A model generated the notes under the pieces. The model was not told the DNA's origin, ran no database searches, and saw only the letters and a program-made list of their open reading frames with translations. The position numbers and the translations under genes are program-made. This document shows, one piece after another, positions 18,760 through 27,752 of a DNA stretch of 64,000 bases. The DNA is from Nonomuraea muscovyensis (GTDB lineage: Bacteria > Actinomycetota > Actinomycetes > Streptosporangiales > Streptosporangiaceae): contig NZ_JACHJB010000002.1 of the NCBI RefSeq assembly GCF_014207745.1, positions 1,798,001 to 1,862,000 of the forward strand, given 5' to 3'. Within the stretch, counting starts at the first letter, position 1, and each line of letters begins with the position of its first letter.

Positions 18760-19523
18760 CCCTGCTGCGCATCGAGGATCTCCGCCTGTCCTTCGGCGGG
18801 CTGCTGGCCATCGACGGGTTGTGCTTCTCCGTCGGCCAGGCCGAGATCGTCTCGGTGATCGGCCCCAACGGCGCCGGCAAGACCTCCGCCTTCAACTGCG
18901 TCACCGGCTTCTACCGGCCCGCCGGCGGCCAGATCACGCTGCGCGGCAAGAGCCTGAGCGGCCTTCGCCCCTCGGCCATCGCCGGCCTGGGCATCGCGCG
19001 CACCTTCCAGAACCTGCGGCTGTTCGGCGAACTGTCGGTGCTGGACAACGTGCGCGCCGGCGCCCACCTGTGGCTGCGGCAGAGCATCTTCGACGCTCTG
19101 CTACACACCCCCCGCTACGGCCGCTCCGAGCGCGAATGCACCCAAGCCGCCCACCACTGGCTCGACTTCGTGGGCCTGCGCGGTGACCGCTACGGCGCCG
19201 CCCGCAACCTGCCCTACGGCGAGCAGCGGCGCGCCGAGATCGCCCGGGCGCTGGCCCGCCGCCCGGACCTGCTCCTGCTGGACGAACCCGCCGCCGGGCT
19301 GAACCACGGCGAGAAGGCCGAGATGCTCGACCTCATCCGCCGCATCCAGGCCCTGGGCATCGCCATCGTGCTCATCGAACACGACATGGGCCTGGTCATG
19401 GAGGTCTCTGAGCGCGTCGTCGTGCTCAACTTCGGCCGCGAGATCGCCGACGGCCGCCCCGAGGACATCCGGCGCGACCCCGCTGTCATCGAGGCCTACC
19501 TGGGGAGCGACACCCATGCTTGA
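18756..19523 (+). CDS. Branched-chain-type ABC transporter ATPase, LivG family
   Basis: Seen: 255 aa. Walker A GPNGAGKTSAFN, signature region LPYGEQRRAEIARALA, Walker B LLLLDEPAAGLN, and the LivG-type tail IVLIEHDMGLVMEVSERV. The ATG at 18756 overlaps the permease stop. Known: LivG and LivF form a heterodimer that powers uptake. Inferred: energises import of the cluster's substrate. The 3' end overlaps the LivF-type gene by 8 nt. Confidence 0.92.
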   Translation: MTLLRIEDLRLSFGGLLAIDGLCFSVGQAEIVSVIGPNGAGKTSAFNCVTGFYRPAGGQITLRGKSLSGLRPSAIAGLGIARTFQNLRLFGELSVLDNVRAGAHLWLRQSIFDALLHTPRYGRSERECTQAAHHWLDFVGLRGDRYGAARNLPYGEQRRAEIARALARRPDLLLLDEPAAGLNHGEKAEMLDLIRRIQALGIAIVLIEHDMGLVMEVSERVVVLNFGREIADGRPEDIRRDPAVIEAYLGSDTHA

Positions 19524-20238
19524 CATCCACGGACTCGACGTCCACTACGACGGCGTGCACGCCCTGCGCGGCCTGTCCGTGACCGTCGAGCAGGGCGAGA
19601 TCGTCGCCCTGCTCGGCAACAACGGAGCGGGCAAGACCACCACCCTGTCCGCGATCTCCGGACTCGTGCGTCCCGGCGACGGCACCGTCGTCTTCGACGG
19701 CCAAGAGATCACCCGTGACAAGCCCCACACCATCGCCGCACGCGGGCTGGTGCACGTCCCCGAAGGCCGCCGCGTCTTCTCCACCCTCACCATCCACGAG
19801 AACCTGCAGCTCGGCGGCTACATGGTGCGCGATCAGGCCGAGATCCGCAAACGCATCGCCCACATCTACGAGCTGCTGCCCCGTCTGGCCGAACGCCGTG
19901 ACCAGCAAGGAGGCACCCTCTCAGGCGGCGAACAGCAGATGCTCGCCATCGGCCGCGCCCTCGTCACCGGCCCTCGACTGCTCCTTCTCGACGAGCCCTC
20001 CATGGGGCTGGCTCCACTCGTGGTCGCTTCCGTCATGCGGCTCATCGCACAGATCAACGCTGAGGGCACCTCCGTCCTGCTGGTCGAGCAGAACGCCACC
20101 GCCGCCCTCGGGATCGCGCATCGCGGGTATGTCCTCGAGAACGGCGTCCGCATTCTCGAGGGCCACGCCGTCGAATTGCGCGCTGACCCCAGAGTTGCCG
20201 ACGCCTACCTCGGCGGCATGACACATGAGCCCAACTAA
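19516..20238 (+). CDS. Branched-chain-type ABC transporter ATPase, LivF family
   Basis: Seen: 240 aa. Walker A GNNGAGKTTTLSA, signature LSGGEQQMLAIGRAL, Walker B LLLLDEPSMGLAP, and the LivF-type VLLVEQNATAALGIAHRGYV. Known: second ATPase of HAAT importers. It completes a full five-component importer with the four genes upstream. A LysR-type regulator starts 14 nt after its stop and may be read from the same message. Confidence 0.92.
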   Translation: MLDIHGLDVHYDGVHALRGLSVTVEQGEIVALLGNNGAGKTTTLSAISGLVRPGDGTVVFDGQEITRDKPHTIAARGLVHVPEGRRVFSTLTIHENLQLGGYMVRDQAEIRKRIAHIYELLPRLAERRDQQGGTLSGGEQQMLAIGRALVTGPRLLLLDEPSMGLAPLVVASVMRLIAQINAEGTSVLLVEQNATAALGIAHRGYVLENGVRILEGHAVELRADPRVADAYLGGMTHEPN

Positions 20239-20252
20239 CGTAGCGTGAGCCC

Positions 20253-21149
20253 ATGGAGCTGGATTCAGGGACACTGACAAAGCTTCGAGCCTTCGAGGCG
20301 GTCGGGCGTCATCTTAGTTTCGCTAAGGCAGCTCAGGAGCTTTACGTAACCCCGGCCGCCCTCAGCCACCATGTGCGTCATCTGGAGGAGGAGCTCGGAG
20401 TTCCGCTCATCACGCGCCTGCACCGGCGCATCGAGCTCTCCCCCAGCGGGATGAGGCTCCTCCCCGAGTGCTCGCAGGCGCTCCAGATCCTCAGCCGCGC
20501 GGTTCGAGAGGTCAAACGGACCGACCAGCAGGAGACTCTCACGGTCAGCGTCGCCCCGTACTTCTCGGCGAAATGGCTGACCCCACGGCTGGGCCGGTTC
20601 TGGGCACATCACCCGGACATCGACCTGCGGCTGCACCATGCCTACCAGCCGGCCGACTTCCTCACCGACAACCTGGACGCGGGGATCAACTGGTGTCCGG
20701 GCGACTGGCCCAACGCCGAGAGCACGCTGGTGCTGCACGGCCGGCTCACGATCGTGTGCAGCCGCGCCTACCTCAAGCAGTTGCCTCCTGATCCCTCCCC
20801 CCACGATCTGCTCGACCACAGGCTCATGTTCGAGTTCAGCATCGAGCATCTGATCCGCTGGTTCGAAGCCTCCGGCGTCAACCTTCCCGCACCACCCAGA
20901 GCCGACCAGGTGGACGACTCCCACACGCTGCGCAGGCTCGCCCTGGACGGCCACGGCGCCGCCCTGTTCTTCTCTGGCCTGATTCACGAGGACCTCCGGA
21001 CCGGCCAACTCGTCCGCCCGTTCGACGTCGAGATCGATCCGGGCAGCGCGTACTACCTGACCAGGCCGAAGGACCGGCCGGTCGGGCGACGACTGAAGCT
21101 CTTCACCGCATGGCTGATGAGCGAGATCGCCACGAGCCCCTACGTGTGA
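20253..21149 (+). CDS. LysR-family regulator, GcvA-like
   Basis: Seen: 298 aa. N-terminal HTH (LRAFEAVGRHLSFAKAAQEL, TPAALSHHVRHLEEELG), a linker helix and a substrate-binding domain. Known: the order 'VGRHLSF..AA.EL.VT.AA.S' is typical of GcvA/AmpR-type LysR proteins, which respond to amino acids or cell-wall fragments. Inferred: it is the last gene of the catabolic/importer operon and probably regulates it. The amino-acid block therefore has two LysR regulators plus one STAND/LuxR regulator. Confidence 0.88.
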   Translation: MELDSGTLTKLRAFEAVGRHLSFAKAAQELYVTPAALSHHVRHLEEELGVPLITRLHRRIELSPSGMRLLPECSQALQILSRAVREVKRTDQQETLTVSVAPYFSAKWLTPRLGRFWAHHPDIDLRLHHAYQPADFLTDNLDAGINWCPGDWPNAESTLVLHGRLTIVCSRAYLKQLPPDPSPHDLLDHRLMFEFSIEHLIRWFEASGVNLPAPPRADQVDDSHTLRRLALDGHGAALFFSGLIHEDLRTGQLVRPFDVEIDPGSAYYLTRPKDRPVGRRLKLFTAWLMSEIATSPYV

Positions 21150-21267
21150 TCACGGCCGCGTCCACGAGTGGATCGAGACTGACCGCGCCCGACCCGCTGT
21201 CCGCCCGCTGCGCCCGTGCGGCGGGTGGCGGCTTCCCCGGCCGTGCCGCGCGCGAGGGAAAGACGGG

Positions 21268-23556
21268 TCAGGTGGCGCCGCTGACGCGGTAGACGTCGAA
21301 GACGCCCTGGATGCTGCGGACGGCCTTGAGCACGTGGCCGAGGTGTTTGGGGTCGCCCATCTCGAAGGTGAACTTGCTGACCGCCACCCGGTCGCGCGAG
21401 GTGGTGACCGACGCGCTGAGGATGTTGACGTGCTGGTCGGACAGCGTCCGCGTGACGTCGGAGAGCAGGCGCGGCCGGTCGAGGGCCTCCACCTGGATCG
21501 CCACGAGGAACACCGAGTCGTCGCCGGGCGACCAGCTCACCTCGACCAGCCGGTCGGGCTGCGACCTGAGCTGCTGGACGTTGGTGCAGTCGGCGCGGTG
21601 CACCGACACGCCGTGGCCGCGGGTGACGAAGCCGACGATCTCGTCGCCCGGCACCGGCGTGCAGCACTTGGACAGGCGCACCCACACGTCGGCGTCGCCC
21701 GCCACGACCACGCCCGCGCCGCCGCCACGGGGGCGGCCCTGCAGGCGCGTCGGGACCGACGTCTCGGCGATGTCCTCCTCTGCGCTGTCCACGCCGCCGA
21801 TGGACGCCACCAGCTTCGTCACGACCGTCTGCGCGGCGACGTGGCCCTCCCCCACGGCCGCGTAGAGGGCCGACACGTCGGGGTAGTGCAGGTCGCGGGC
21901 GAGCGCCAGCAGCGACTCACCGGACATCAGCCGCTGCAGCGGCAGGCCCTGCTTGCGCATGGCCCGGCCGATGGCCTCCTTGCCCGCCTCGATCGCGGTC
22001 TCGCGGCGCTCCTTGGAGAACCACTGGCGGATCTTGTTACGGGCCCGGCCCGACTTGACGAACTTGAGCCAGTCGCGCGACGGGCCGGCATCGGGCGACT
22101 TGGAGGTGAAGATCTCGACCGTGTCGCCGTTGCCCAGCCGCGACTCCAGCGGCACCAACCGGCCGTTGACCCGGGCCCCGATGCAGCGGTGGCCGACCTC
22201 GGTGTGCACGGCGTAGGCGAAGTCGACCGGCGTCGCGCCCTCGGGCAACGCCACGACCTGGCCGCGCGGGGTGAAGACGTAGACCTCCGACACCGACAGG
22301 TCGAAGCGCAGCGACTCCAGGAACTCGCCCGGGTCGGCGGTCTCCTTCTGCCAGTCGAGGAGCTGGCGCAGCCAGGCCATGTCGCTGCCGGGCTTGACCT
22401 TGCCCTGCGGGCCCGGCGAGCCGACCTCCTCCTTGTACTTCCAGTGGGCGGCCACGCCGTACTCGGCCCGGTGGTGCATGGCGTGCGTGCGGATCTGCAG
22501 CTCCACCGGCTTGCCCTCGGGGCCGATGACCGTGGTGTGCAGCGACTGGTACATGTTGAACTTGGGCATCGCGATGTAGTCCTTGAACCTGCCGGGCACG
22601 GGGTTCCATCGCGCGTGGATCGTTCCCAGGGCCGCATAGCAGTCGCGCACGCTGTCGACGAGGACCCGGATGCCCACCAGGTCGTAGATGTCGTCGAAGG
22701 CCACGTCGCGGGCGATCATCTTCTGGTAGACGGAGTAGTAGTGCTTGGGCCTGCCCTTGACCACGGCGCGGATCTTGGCCTCGCGCAGGTCGCCGGAGAC
22801 CTTCTCGATGACCTCCTGGAGGAACAGGTCGCGACGGGGCGCCCGCTCCGACACCATGCGCGCGATCTCGTCGTAGCGCTTGGGGTAGAGCATGGCGAAG
22901 GCCAGGTCCTCGAGCTCCCACTTGATGGTGTTCATGCCCAGGCGGTGGGCGAGCGGCGCGAAGATCTCCAGCGTCTCGCGGGACTTCTGGTGGCGCTTGT
23001 GCTCGGGCAGGTAGCGCATGGTGCGCATGTTGTGCAGCCGGTCGGCCAGCTTGATGATCAGGACCCGGATGTCGCGCGACATCGCGACGACCATCTTGCG
23101 CACGGTCTCGGCCTGCGCGGCGTCGCCGAACTTCACCTTGTCGAGCTTGGTGACGCCGTCGACCAGCGATCCGATCGTGTCACCGAAGTCGGCCCGCAGC
23201 TCGTCGAGGCCGTAGGAGGTGTCCTCGACGGTGTCGTGCAGCAGCGCCGCGCACAGCGTCTCGTCGTCGGTGCCCAGCTCGGCCAGGATCGTCGCCACGG
23301 CCAGCGGATGGGTGATGTACGGGTCGCCCGACTTGCGCTTCTGGTCGCGGTGGTGGTGGGCGGCGACCTCGTAGGCGCGCTCGATGAGGCGCAGGTCGGC
23401 CTTGGGGTGGGTGGCGCGAACGGTCCGGAACAGCGGCTCCAGCACGGGGTTCATGGCCCCACCCCCAAATCGCCGTCGACGCACCGCGGGAGCGCCACCG
23501 GCAGGCTCGGCACCTCCGGCGTCGGTTACGTCGGGCACGACCACTTCACGGGGCAC
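21268..23556 (-). CDS. rel: Bifunctional (p)ppGpp synthetase/hydrolase, RelA/SpoT family
   Basis: Seen: 762 aa. HD hydrolase domain (HHHRDQKRKSGDPYITHP, LLHDTVEDT), synthetase domain (GRPKHYYSVYQKM, DLVGIRVLV, RFKDYIAMPK), TGS domain (TPRGQVVALPEGATPVDFAY) and a C-terminal ACT domain. The GTG start at 23556 is supported by AGGAG 5 nt upstream; an inner ATG about 34 codons later would give a shorter form. Known: a long RSH enzyme that makes and degrades the stringent-response alarmone; the RFKD motif is typical of bifunctional enzymes. Neighbours apt and secF/secD match the usual actinobacterial order. Confidence 0.95.
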   Translation of the reverse strand: MPREVVVPDVTDAGGAEPAGGAPAVRRRRFGGGAMNPVLEPLFRTVRATHPKADLRLIERAYEVAAHHHRDQKRKSGDPYITHPLAVATILAELGTDDETLCAALLHDTVEDTSYGLDELRADFGDTIGSLVDGVTKLDKVKFGDAAQAETVRKMVVAMSRDIRVLIIKLADRLHNMRTMRYLPEHKRHQKSRETLEIFAPLAHRLGMNTIKWELEDLAFAMLYPKRYDEIARMVSERAPRRDLFLQEVIEKVSGDLREAKIRAVVKGRPKHYYSVYQKMIARDVAFDDIYDLVGIRVLVDSVRDCYAALGTIHARWNPVPGRFKDYIAMPKFNMYQSLHTTVIGPEGKPVELQIRTHAMHHRAEYGVAAHWKYKEEVGSPGPQGKVKPGSDMAWLRQLLDWQKETADPGEFLESLRFDLSVSEVYVFTPRGQVVALPEGATPVDFAYAVHTEVGHRCIGARVNGRLVPLESRLGNGDTVEIFTSKSPDAGPSRDWLKFVKSGRARNKIRQWFSKERRETAIEAGKEAIGRAMRKQGLPLQRLMSGESLLALARDLHYPDVSALYAAVGEGHVAAQTVVTKLVASIGGVDSAEEDIAETSVPTRLQGRPRGGGAGVVVAGDADVWVRLSKCCTPVPGDEIVGFVTRGHGVSVHRADCTNVQQLRSQPDRLVEVSWSPGDDSVFLVAIQVEALDRPRLLSDVTRTLSDQHVNILSASVTTSRDRVAVSKFTFEMGDPKHLGHVLKAVRSIQGVFDVYRVSGAT

Positions 23557-23629
23557 ACAGACTCCTCATGTTCGAGTCCAGGTCCCCCAGTGTATCCAGG
23601 TACGAAACCTGGCCCGCCGTGGGTCCGGC

Positions 23630-24154
23630 TCAGACGATCACAAGGGAGCGGACGTCCACTCCCGGCAGGCGCTCGCGCCCCTTGAGGAAGGCCAGCTCCA
23701 TGAGGATGCCGAGGCCGACCACCTCGGCTCCGGCCCTCCGGACGAGCTCCACGGCCGCCTCGGCCGTGCCGCCCGTGGCGAGCACGTCATCGACGATGAG
23801 AACCCGGTCGCCCTTGGTGAAGGCGTCGCGGTGCACCTCGATGGTCGCGGAGCCGTACTCCAGATCGTAGGACTCCTCTAGCGTTTCGGAGGGCAGTTTG
23901 CCCTTTTTCCGTACGGGCACGAAACCGGCGCCTGCCCGGTAGGCCACCGGGGCGGCCAGGATGAAGCCCCGTGCCTCGATTCCGACGATCTTGTCGACCG
24001 GCTCGCTGCCGGCCAGCGCGTCCACCACGGCCGCGAACACCTCGTGGTCGGCCAGCAGCGGGCTGATGTCCTTGAACAGCACGCCTGGCTTGGGATAGTC
24101 GGGCACGTCCCTGATCCGGTCGAGGATCAGCGTGCTCAGGTCACGGTTGGTCAC
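23630..24154 (-). CDS. apt: Adenine phosphoribosyltransferase
   Basis: Seen: 174 aa from a GTG with AAGGAG 5 nt upstream. It has FKDISPLL, GIEARGFILAAPVAYRAG and the PRPP loop VLIVDDVLATGGTAEAAVEL. Known: joins adenine and PRPP to give AMP in purine salvage, in the cytoplasm. It lies between secF and rel, a common actinobacterial order, and the 3' end is about 70 nt from the rel start. No anomalies. Confidence 0.95.
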   Translation of the reverse strand: MTNRDLSTLILDRIRDVPDYPKPGVLFKDISPLLADHEVFAAVVDALAGSEPVDKIVGIEARGFILAAPVAYRAGAGFVPVRKKGKLPSETLEESYDLEYGSATIEVHRDAFTKGDRVLIVDDVLATGGTAEAAVELVRRAGAEVVGLGILMELAFLKGRERLPGVDVRSLVIV

Positions 24155-24256
24155 GGCACTCCTTCGGGGTGGTGAGTGGGCGCGCACGCGCGGCGGGGGC
24201 GGTCCGGCCCGGACCGCCCCCGCATGAATACACCTTGGGACGCTTGAGGGCGAACG

Positions 24257-25237
24257 TCAGCCCTTGGCCGCGGCGGCGCTCTTGGCGCCCTTGCCGCTCT
24301 GGGAGGCCAGCCGCTTGGCGATGGCCTGGTAGCGCGGCTCCCGCTCCTTGAGGGTGACCAGCAGCGGCGTGGCCACGCACAGCGAGGAGTAGGTGCCGAC
24401 GATCATGCCGACGAACAGCGACAGCGACAGGTCCTTCAGCGTGCCCGCGCCGAGCACGGTCGTGCCGATGAACAGGATCGCCGCCACGGGCAGGATCGCG
24501 ACCAGCGAGGTGTTGAGCGACCGGATCAGCGTGTGGTTGAGCGCGTTGTTGGCGGCCATCGAGTAGGTCTGCTTGGACGTGGTGCCCAGCTTGGCCGTGA
24601 CCTCCTTGATCATGTCGAACACCACGACCGCGTCGTAGAGCGAGTAACCGAGGATGGTCAGGAAGCCCAGCAGGGTCGCCGGGGTGACCTCGAAGCCGGA
24701 CCAGGCGTAGACGCCGGCCGTGATGACGAGGTCGTGGACGAGCGCCACGATCGCGGCCAGCGCCATCTTCGGCTCGAACGCCATCGACAGGTAGAGGATG
24801 ATCGCGAGCATGAAGACGCCGAGGCCTATCCAGGCCTTCTGCGACACCTCACCGCCCCAGGACGCGCCGATCGACTGGACGTCGACCTGGTTCACCGGGA
24901 CGTTGTAGTCCTTGGCGATGGAGTTCTGGACGGCGAGCATGGTGTTCTCGGGCAGGGTCTCGGTGGTGACCCGCCAGCGGTCACCGGCCGTCTGCACGAT
25001 CGGCTGGTGGACGCCCTGCTCCTGGAAGCCCTCGCGGACCTCCTCGATGGTGGCGGTCGGCGCCTTGAACGAGAAGACCGACCCGCCCTTGAACTCGACG
25101 CCGAGGTTGAGCCCGTTGATCAGCAGTCCGGCGAGGGAGATGACGAGGAGGAAGCCCGACAGGCCGTACCAGAGCCTCCACTTGCCGACGAAGTCGACGT
25201 CGATCTCGCCTCGGTAGAGGCGACGCCCCAGTCCCAT
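24257..25237 (-). CDS. secF: Protein translocase subunit SecF
   Basis: Seen: 326 aa. First transmembrane segment at about residues 20-40, extracytoplasmic domain with GVEFKGGSVFSF, then five membrane segments including TILGYSLYDAVVVFDMIKE. A Lys/Ala-rich cytoplasmic tail ends the protein. Known: SecDF uses the proton gradient to complete export through SecYEG. The start lies 2 nt from the secD stop region, so the pair is cotranscribed and probably coupled. Confidence 0.95.
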   Translation of the reverse strand: MGLGRRLYRGEIDVDFVGKWRLWYGLSGFLLVISLAGLLINGLNLGVEFKGGSVFSFKAPTATIEEVREGFQEQGVHQPIVQTAGDRWRVTTETLPENTMLAVQNSIAKDYNVPVNQVDVQSIGASWGGEVSQKAWIGLGVFMLAIILYLSMAFEPKMALAAIVALVHDLVITAGVYAWSGFEVTPATLLGFLTILGYSLYDAVVVFDMIKEVTAKLGTTSKQTYSMAANNALNHTLIRSLNTSLVAILPVAAILFIGTTVLGAGTLKDLSLSLFVGMIVGTYSSLCVATPLLVTLKEREPRYQAIAKRLASQSGKGAKSAAAAKG

Positions 25238-25238
25238 G

Positions 25239-27086
25239 TCAGGCCTCCTGCGGGGTGGTCGGGCGGCTCGAGCCGGTGGGGTGAGCGCTCATGCGTTCGG
25301 CGTCGATGCCGGACAGCGGGTGTCCCTTGGCGAAGAACTTCAGCCTGGCCAGCAGCGCGATGAACGGCTTGGTGAACATGAACACCACCACGATGTCGAT
25401 CAGCGTGGTCAGGCCCATGGCGAACGCGAACCCGGCGACACCGCCCACCGCGAGGGCGTAGAGCACGACCGCGGCGATGAACATGACGGCGTCGGCGATC
25501 AGGATCGTGCGCCGGGCGCGGACCCAGGCCACCTCGACGGCCGCGCGGAGCGTCCGCCGGCCTTCCTTCATCTCGTCGCGGATGCGCTCGAAGTACACGA
25601 TGAAGGAGTCGGCGGTGATGCCGATCGAGACCACCAGGCCGATGATGTGCGGCAGCGACAGCCGGAAACCGGCGTTGTGGCCCAGCACGACGACGGCCAG
25701 GTAGGTGAGGATCGAGGCGACGACGAGGCTCAGCACGGCCACGATGCCCAGGCCGCGGTAGTAGAGCAGGCAGTAGACGACCACGAGCGCCAGACCGATG
25801 ATGCCGGAGATCAGGCCGCCCATCAGCTGGTCCTGGCCCAGCGTGGAGGAGACGGTGTCGATCGAGCTGCGCTCGAACTTCAGCGGCAGCGCGCCGTACT
25901 TGAGCTGCTCGGCCAGTTCGGTGGCGCTCTTCTGGTTGAAGCCGCCGGTGATCTCGGCCCGGCCGCCCGGGATCGGGCTGATGATGTTGGGGGCGGTGAT
26001 CACGACGCCGTCGAGGACGACGGCCACCTTGTTGCGGGGCTCCGGCGAGTTGAAGGCGGCGGAGGTGAGCTTGCTCCACTCGCCCGCGCCCTTGCTCTTG
26101 AAGTCGAGCTGGACGACCCACTCGGTGCTGCCCTGACGCACGCCGGCCGAGGCGGTGTCGATGTCGGTGCCGACGACCTTGGCCACGTCGAGCACGTACT
26201 TGAAGCTGCCGTCACTCTCACAACCGGCGTACTGCTTGTTGGGGTCGTCCTGGACGCCCTGGCCGCGGTTCTTGGGGTCGGCGCAGTCGAGGCTGTTGAA
26301 CTGCTTCAGCACGGCGGGGTCGATGCCCTTGGTGTTGACGCCGGAATCCTGCTGCGGCTGCGTGGCCGTGGGGCTCGGGGTGGGGCTGGCCTTGGGGTCC
26401 TGGCCCTTCTTCTGCACCTGCTGCTGGTCGTTCTGCTGGCGGTCGGACTGCTGCTTGGCGTCCGACTGGCCGTCCTTCTGGGCGCGGGTGGCCGTCGGCG
26501 TGGGATCGGGGGCCTGCGCCGTGAGCGCCGACGACAGGGCCTTGCCCGTCGGGGAGGCGCTGGGCGTGCCCGCCGCGGGTGACCGGGGGCTCGAGGGCTC
26601 CGACCTGGCCGACTTCGACGGCGAGGCCGTCGGCTCGGGCGACGCGCTGCCCGACGGGGCGGCGCTGGGCGTCGCGGGCTGGGTGGTGAGCTCCTGCGGG
26701 AGTTGCGTGGCCTCCATGGCGAGCACCTGGCGGAAGCGCAGCTCCGCCGTGGTCGCGACCAGCTTGATGGCCTCGCTCTGCCCGACGCCCGGGATGGAGA
26801 TGATGATGTTGTCGCCTGACTTGGCGACCTCCGCGTCGGAGATGCCGGTGCCGTTGACCCGGTCGCGGATGATGTTGACCGCGCGGTCCAGGATCTCCTC
26901 GGGGGGAGCCGCACCGTTCTGAGTCACGGGTGAGAGGGTCACCGTCGTGCCGCCGGCGAGGTCGAGTCCCAGCTTCGGCGTGAACGCCTTCTGCAGGAAC
27001 ATCGTCCCGCCCAGGGCGAGGATGAGCGCCAGGAGCAGCAGGAGCGTTCGCCCCGGCTTACTGTGGCTGCTGGTCGGTCGGGCCAC
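25239..27086 (-). CDS. secD: Protein translocase subunit SecD with a low-complexity insert
   Basis: Seen: 615 aa from GTG. Transmembrane segment 1 at about residues 13-31, GLDLAGGTTVTL, and a C-terminal five-helix domain with GIIGLALVVVYCLLYYRGLG and IGLVVSIGITADSFIVYFER. Odd: between the two parts of the extracytoplasmic domain lies about 110 residues of Pro/Ser/Thr/Gln-rich sequence (for example QQSDRQQNDQQQVQKKG). Known: actinobacterial SecD proteins often carry such linkers. Role as for SecF. The insert may extend the movable head; this is inference. Confidence 0.95.
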   Translation of the reverse strand: MARPTSSHSKPGRTLLLLLALILALGGTMFLQKAFTPKLGLDLAGGTTVTLSPVTQNGAAPPEEILDRAVNIIRDRVNGTGISDAEVAKSGDNIIISIPGVGQSEAIKLVATTAELRFRQVLAMEATQLPQELTTQPATPSAAPSGSASPEPTASPSKSARSEPSSPRSPAAGTPSASPTGKALSSALTAQAPDPTPTATRAQKDGQSDAKQQSDRQQNDQQQVQKKGQDPKASPTPSPTATQPQQDSGVNTKGIDPAVLKQFNSLDCADPKNRGQGVQDDPNKQYAGCESDGSFKYVLDVAKVVGTDIDTASAGVRQGSTEWVVQLDFKSKGAGEWSKLTSAAFNSPEPRNKVAVVLDGVVITAPNIISPIPGGRAEITGGFNQKSATELAEQLKYGALPLKFERSSIDTVSSTLGQDQLMGGLISGIIGLALVVVYCLLYYRGLGIVAVLSLVVASILTYLAVVVLGHNAGFRLSLPHIIGLVVSIGITADSFIVYFERIRDEMKEGRRTLRAAVEVAWVRARRTILIADAVMFIAAVVLYALAVGGVAGFAFAMGLTTLIDIVVVFMFTKPFIALLARLKFFAKGHPLSGIDAERMSAHPTGSSRPTTPQEA

Positions 27087-27129
27087 TGGTCGTCTGTTCT
27101 TTCGGATAGAGGTTTGTCGCAGAGCCTAG

Positions 27130-27540
27130 TCAGGACTTCCTGGTGTCGTGTCCGTCGTTGCGCTCCGCGGTGTCGTCGTCCTTGCCACCGATCTCACCGG
27201 CCGCGGGCCGGTCCGTGCTGTCGTCGGCGGTCTCGCCGGCGGTGCTCGCGACAGTGTCGTCGGCGTCGGCCACGGGGTCGCCCGGCGTCACCACACGGCC
27301 GATCGCGGCCTTGACCCAGCGGGTCTCCACGCCCGGGGCGATCTCGAGGATCACGTCCTCGTTGTCAACGACGACCACGGTCGCGAACAGGCCGGTCGTG
27401 GTCATCACCCGGGTGCCGGGAGTGAGGTTGCTCTGCATCTTGAGCGCCTCCTGCTGCCGCTTGCGCTGCGGGCGGATCAGCAGGAAGTAGAACACCACCA
27501 CGAGAAGAATCAGCGGCAGGATACTTCCGAGTTGCTCCAT
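27130..27540 (-). CDS. yajC: Preprotein translocase accessory subunit YajC
   Basis: Seen: 136 aa. One N-terminal membrane helix (residues 6-22, SILPLILLVVVFYFLLIRPQ) followed by the cytoplasmic KRQQEALKMQSNLTPGTRVMT and an acidic, Asp/Thr-rich tail. The ATG at 27540 is chosen for GGAAGG 9 nt upstream; a TTG 27 nt earlier lacks a site. Known: YajC associates with SecDF. It is followed by secD after about 43 nt. Its leader carries two palindromes described separately. Confidence 0.93.
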   Translation of the reverse strand: MEQLGSILPLILLVVVFYFLLIRPQRKRQQEALKMQSNLTPGTRVMTTTGLFATVVVVDNEDVILEIAPGVETRWVKAAIGRVVTPGDPVADADDTVASTAGETADDSTDRPAAGEIGGKDDDTAERNDGHDTRKS

Positions 27541-27677
27541 GAGAGGCGACCTTCCATAGTCGTTCAAGAGGTTGACACCGGCCTCGCGCCGGAAATTCCA
27601 CGCGTAGCGTCGGGGCCGCGCCGCTCAGCCCATCAGCCTACACAGCCAGCCAAGCCACGGAGTGTAGGCGCTTGTTG

Positions 27678-27705
27678 CGAAACGCGGCAACGAGGCAGCG
27701 TTTCG
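27678..27705. promoter_or_regulatory. 8-bp-arm inverted repeat in the yajC leader
   Basis: CGAAACGC (27678-27685) pairs perfectly with GCGTTTCG (27698-27705) across a 12-nt spacer. It sits between the ruvB stop and the yajC start, both on the minus strand. There is no T-run after it, so it is either a weak ruvB terminator hairpin or a regulator site for the yajC-secD-secF operon. Confidence 0.4.
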
Positions 27706-27729
27706 GCGCGCGGAGAAGTTCCCTATTCG

Positions 27730-27747
27730 AAACGGTTGCAACCGTTT
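27730..27747. promoter_or_regulatory. Perfect 18-bp palindrome upstream of yajC-secD-secF
   Basis: AAACGGTTGCAACCGTTT is identical to its own reverse complement. It lies 5 nt beyond the ruvB stop and about 190 nt before the yajC start. Without a loop it is a poor hairpin, but the shape (half-sites meeting at TTGCAA) resembles LacI-family operators. No LacI-type gene is present in the window. Confidence 0.45.
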
Positions 27748-27752
27748 TGTAA

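Noticed and set aside
23566..23595. tRNA T-arm-like sequence (GTTCGAGTCC) between rel and apt
   Set aside because: No acceptor, D or anticodon stem can be formed; the sequence 5' of it belongs to the rel start region.
25236..26582. Long antisense frame opposite secD
   Set aside because: Composition-driven; repetitive His/Asp/Gly-rich translation without motifs, while secD on the other strand is unambiguous.
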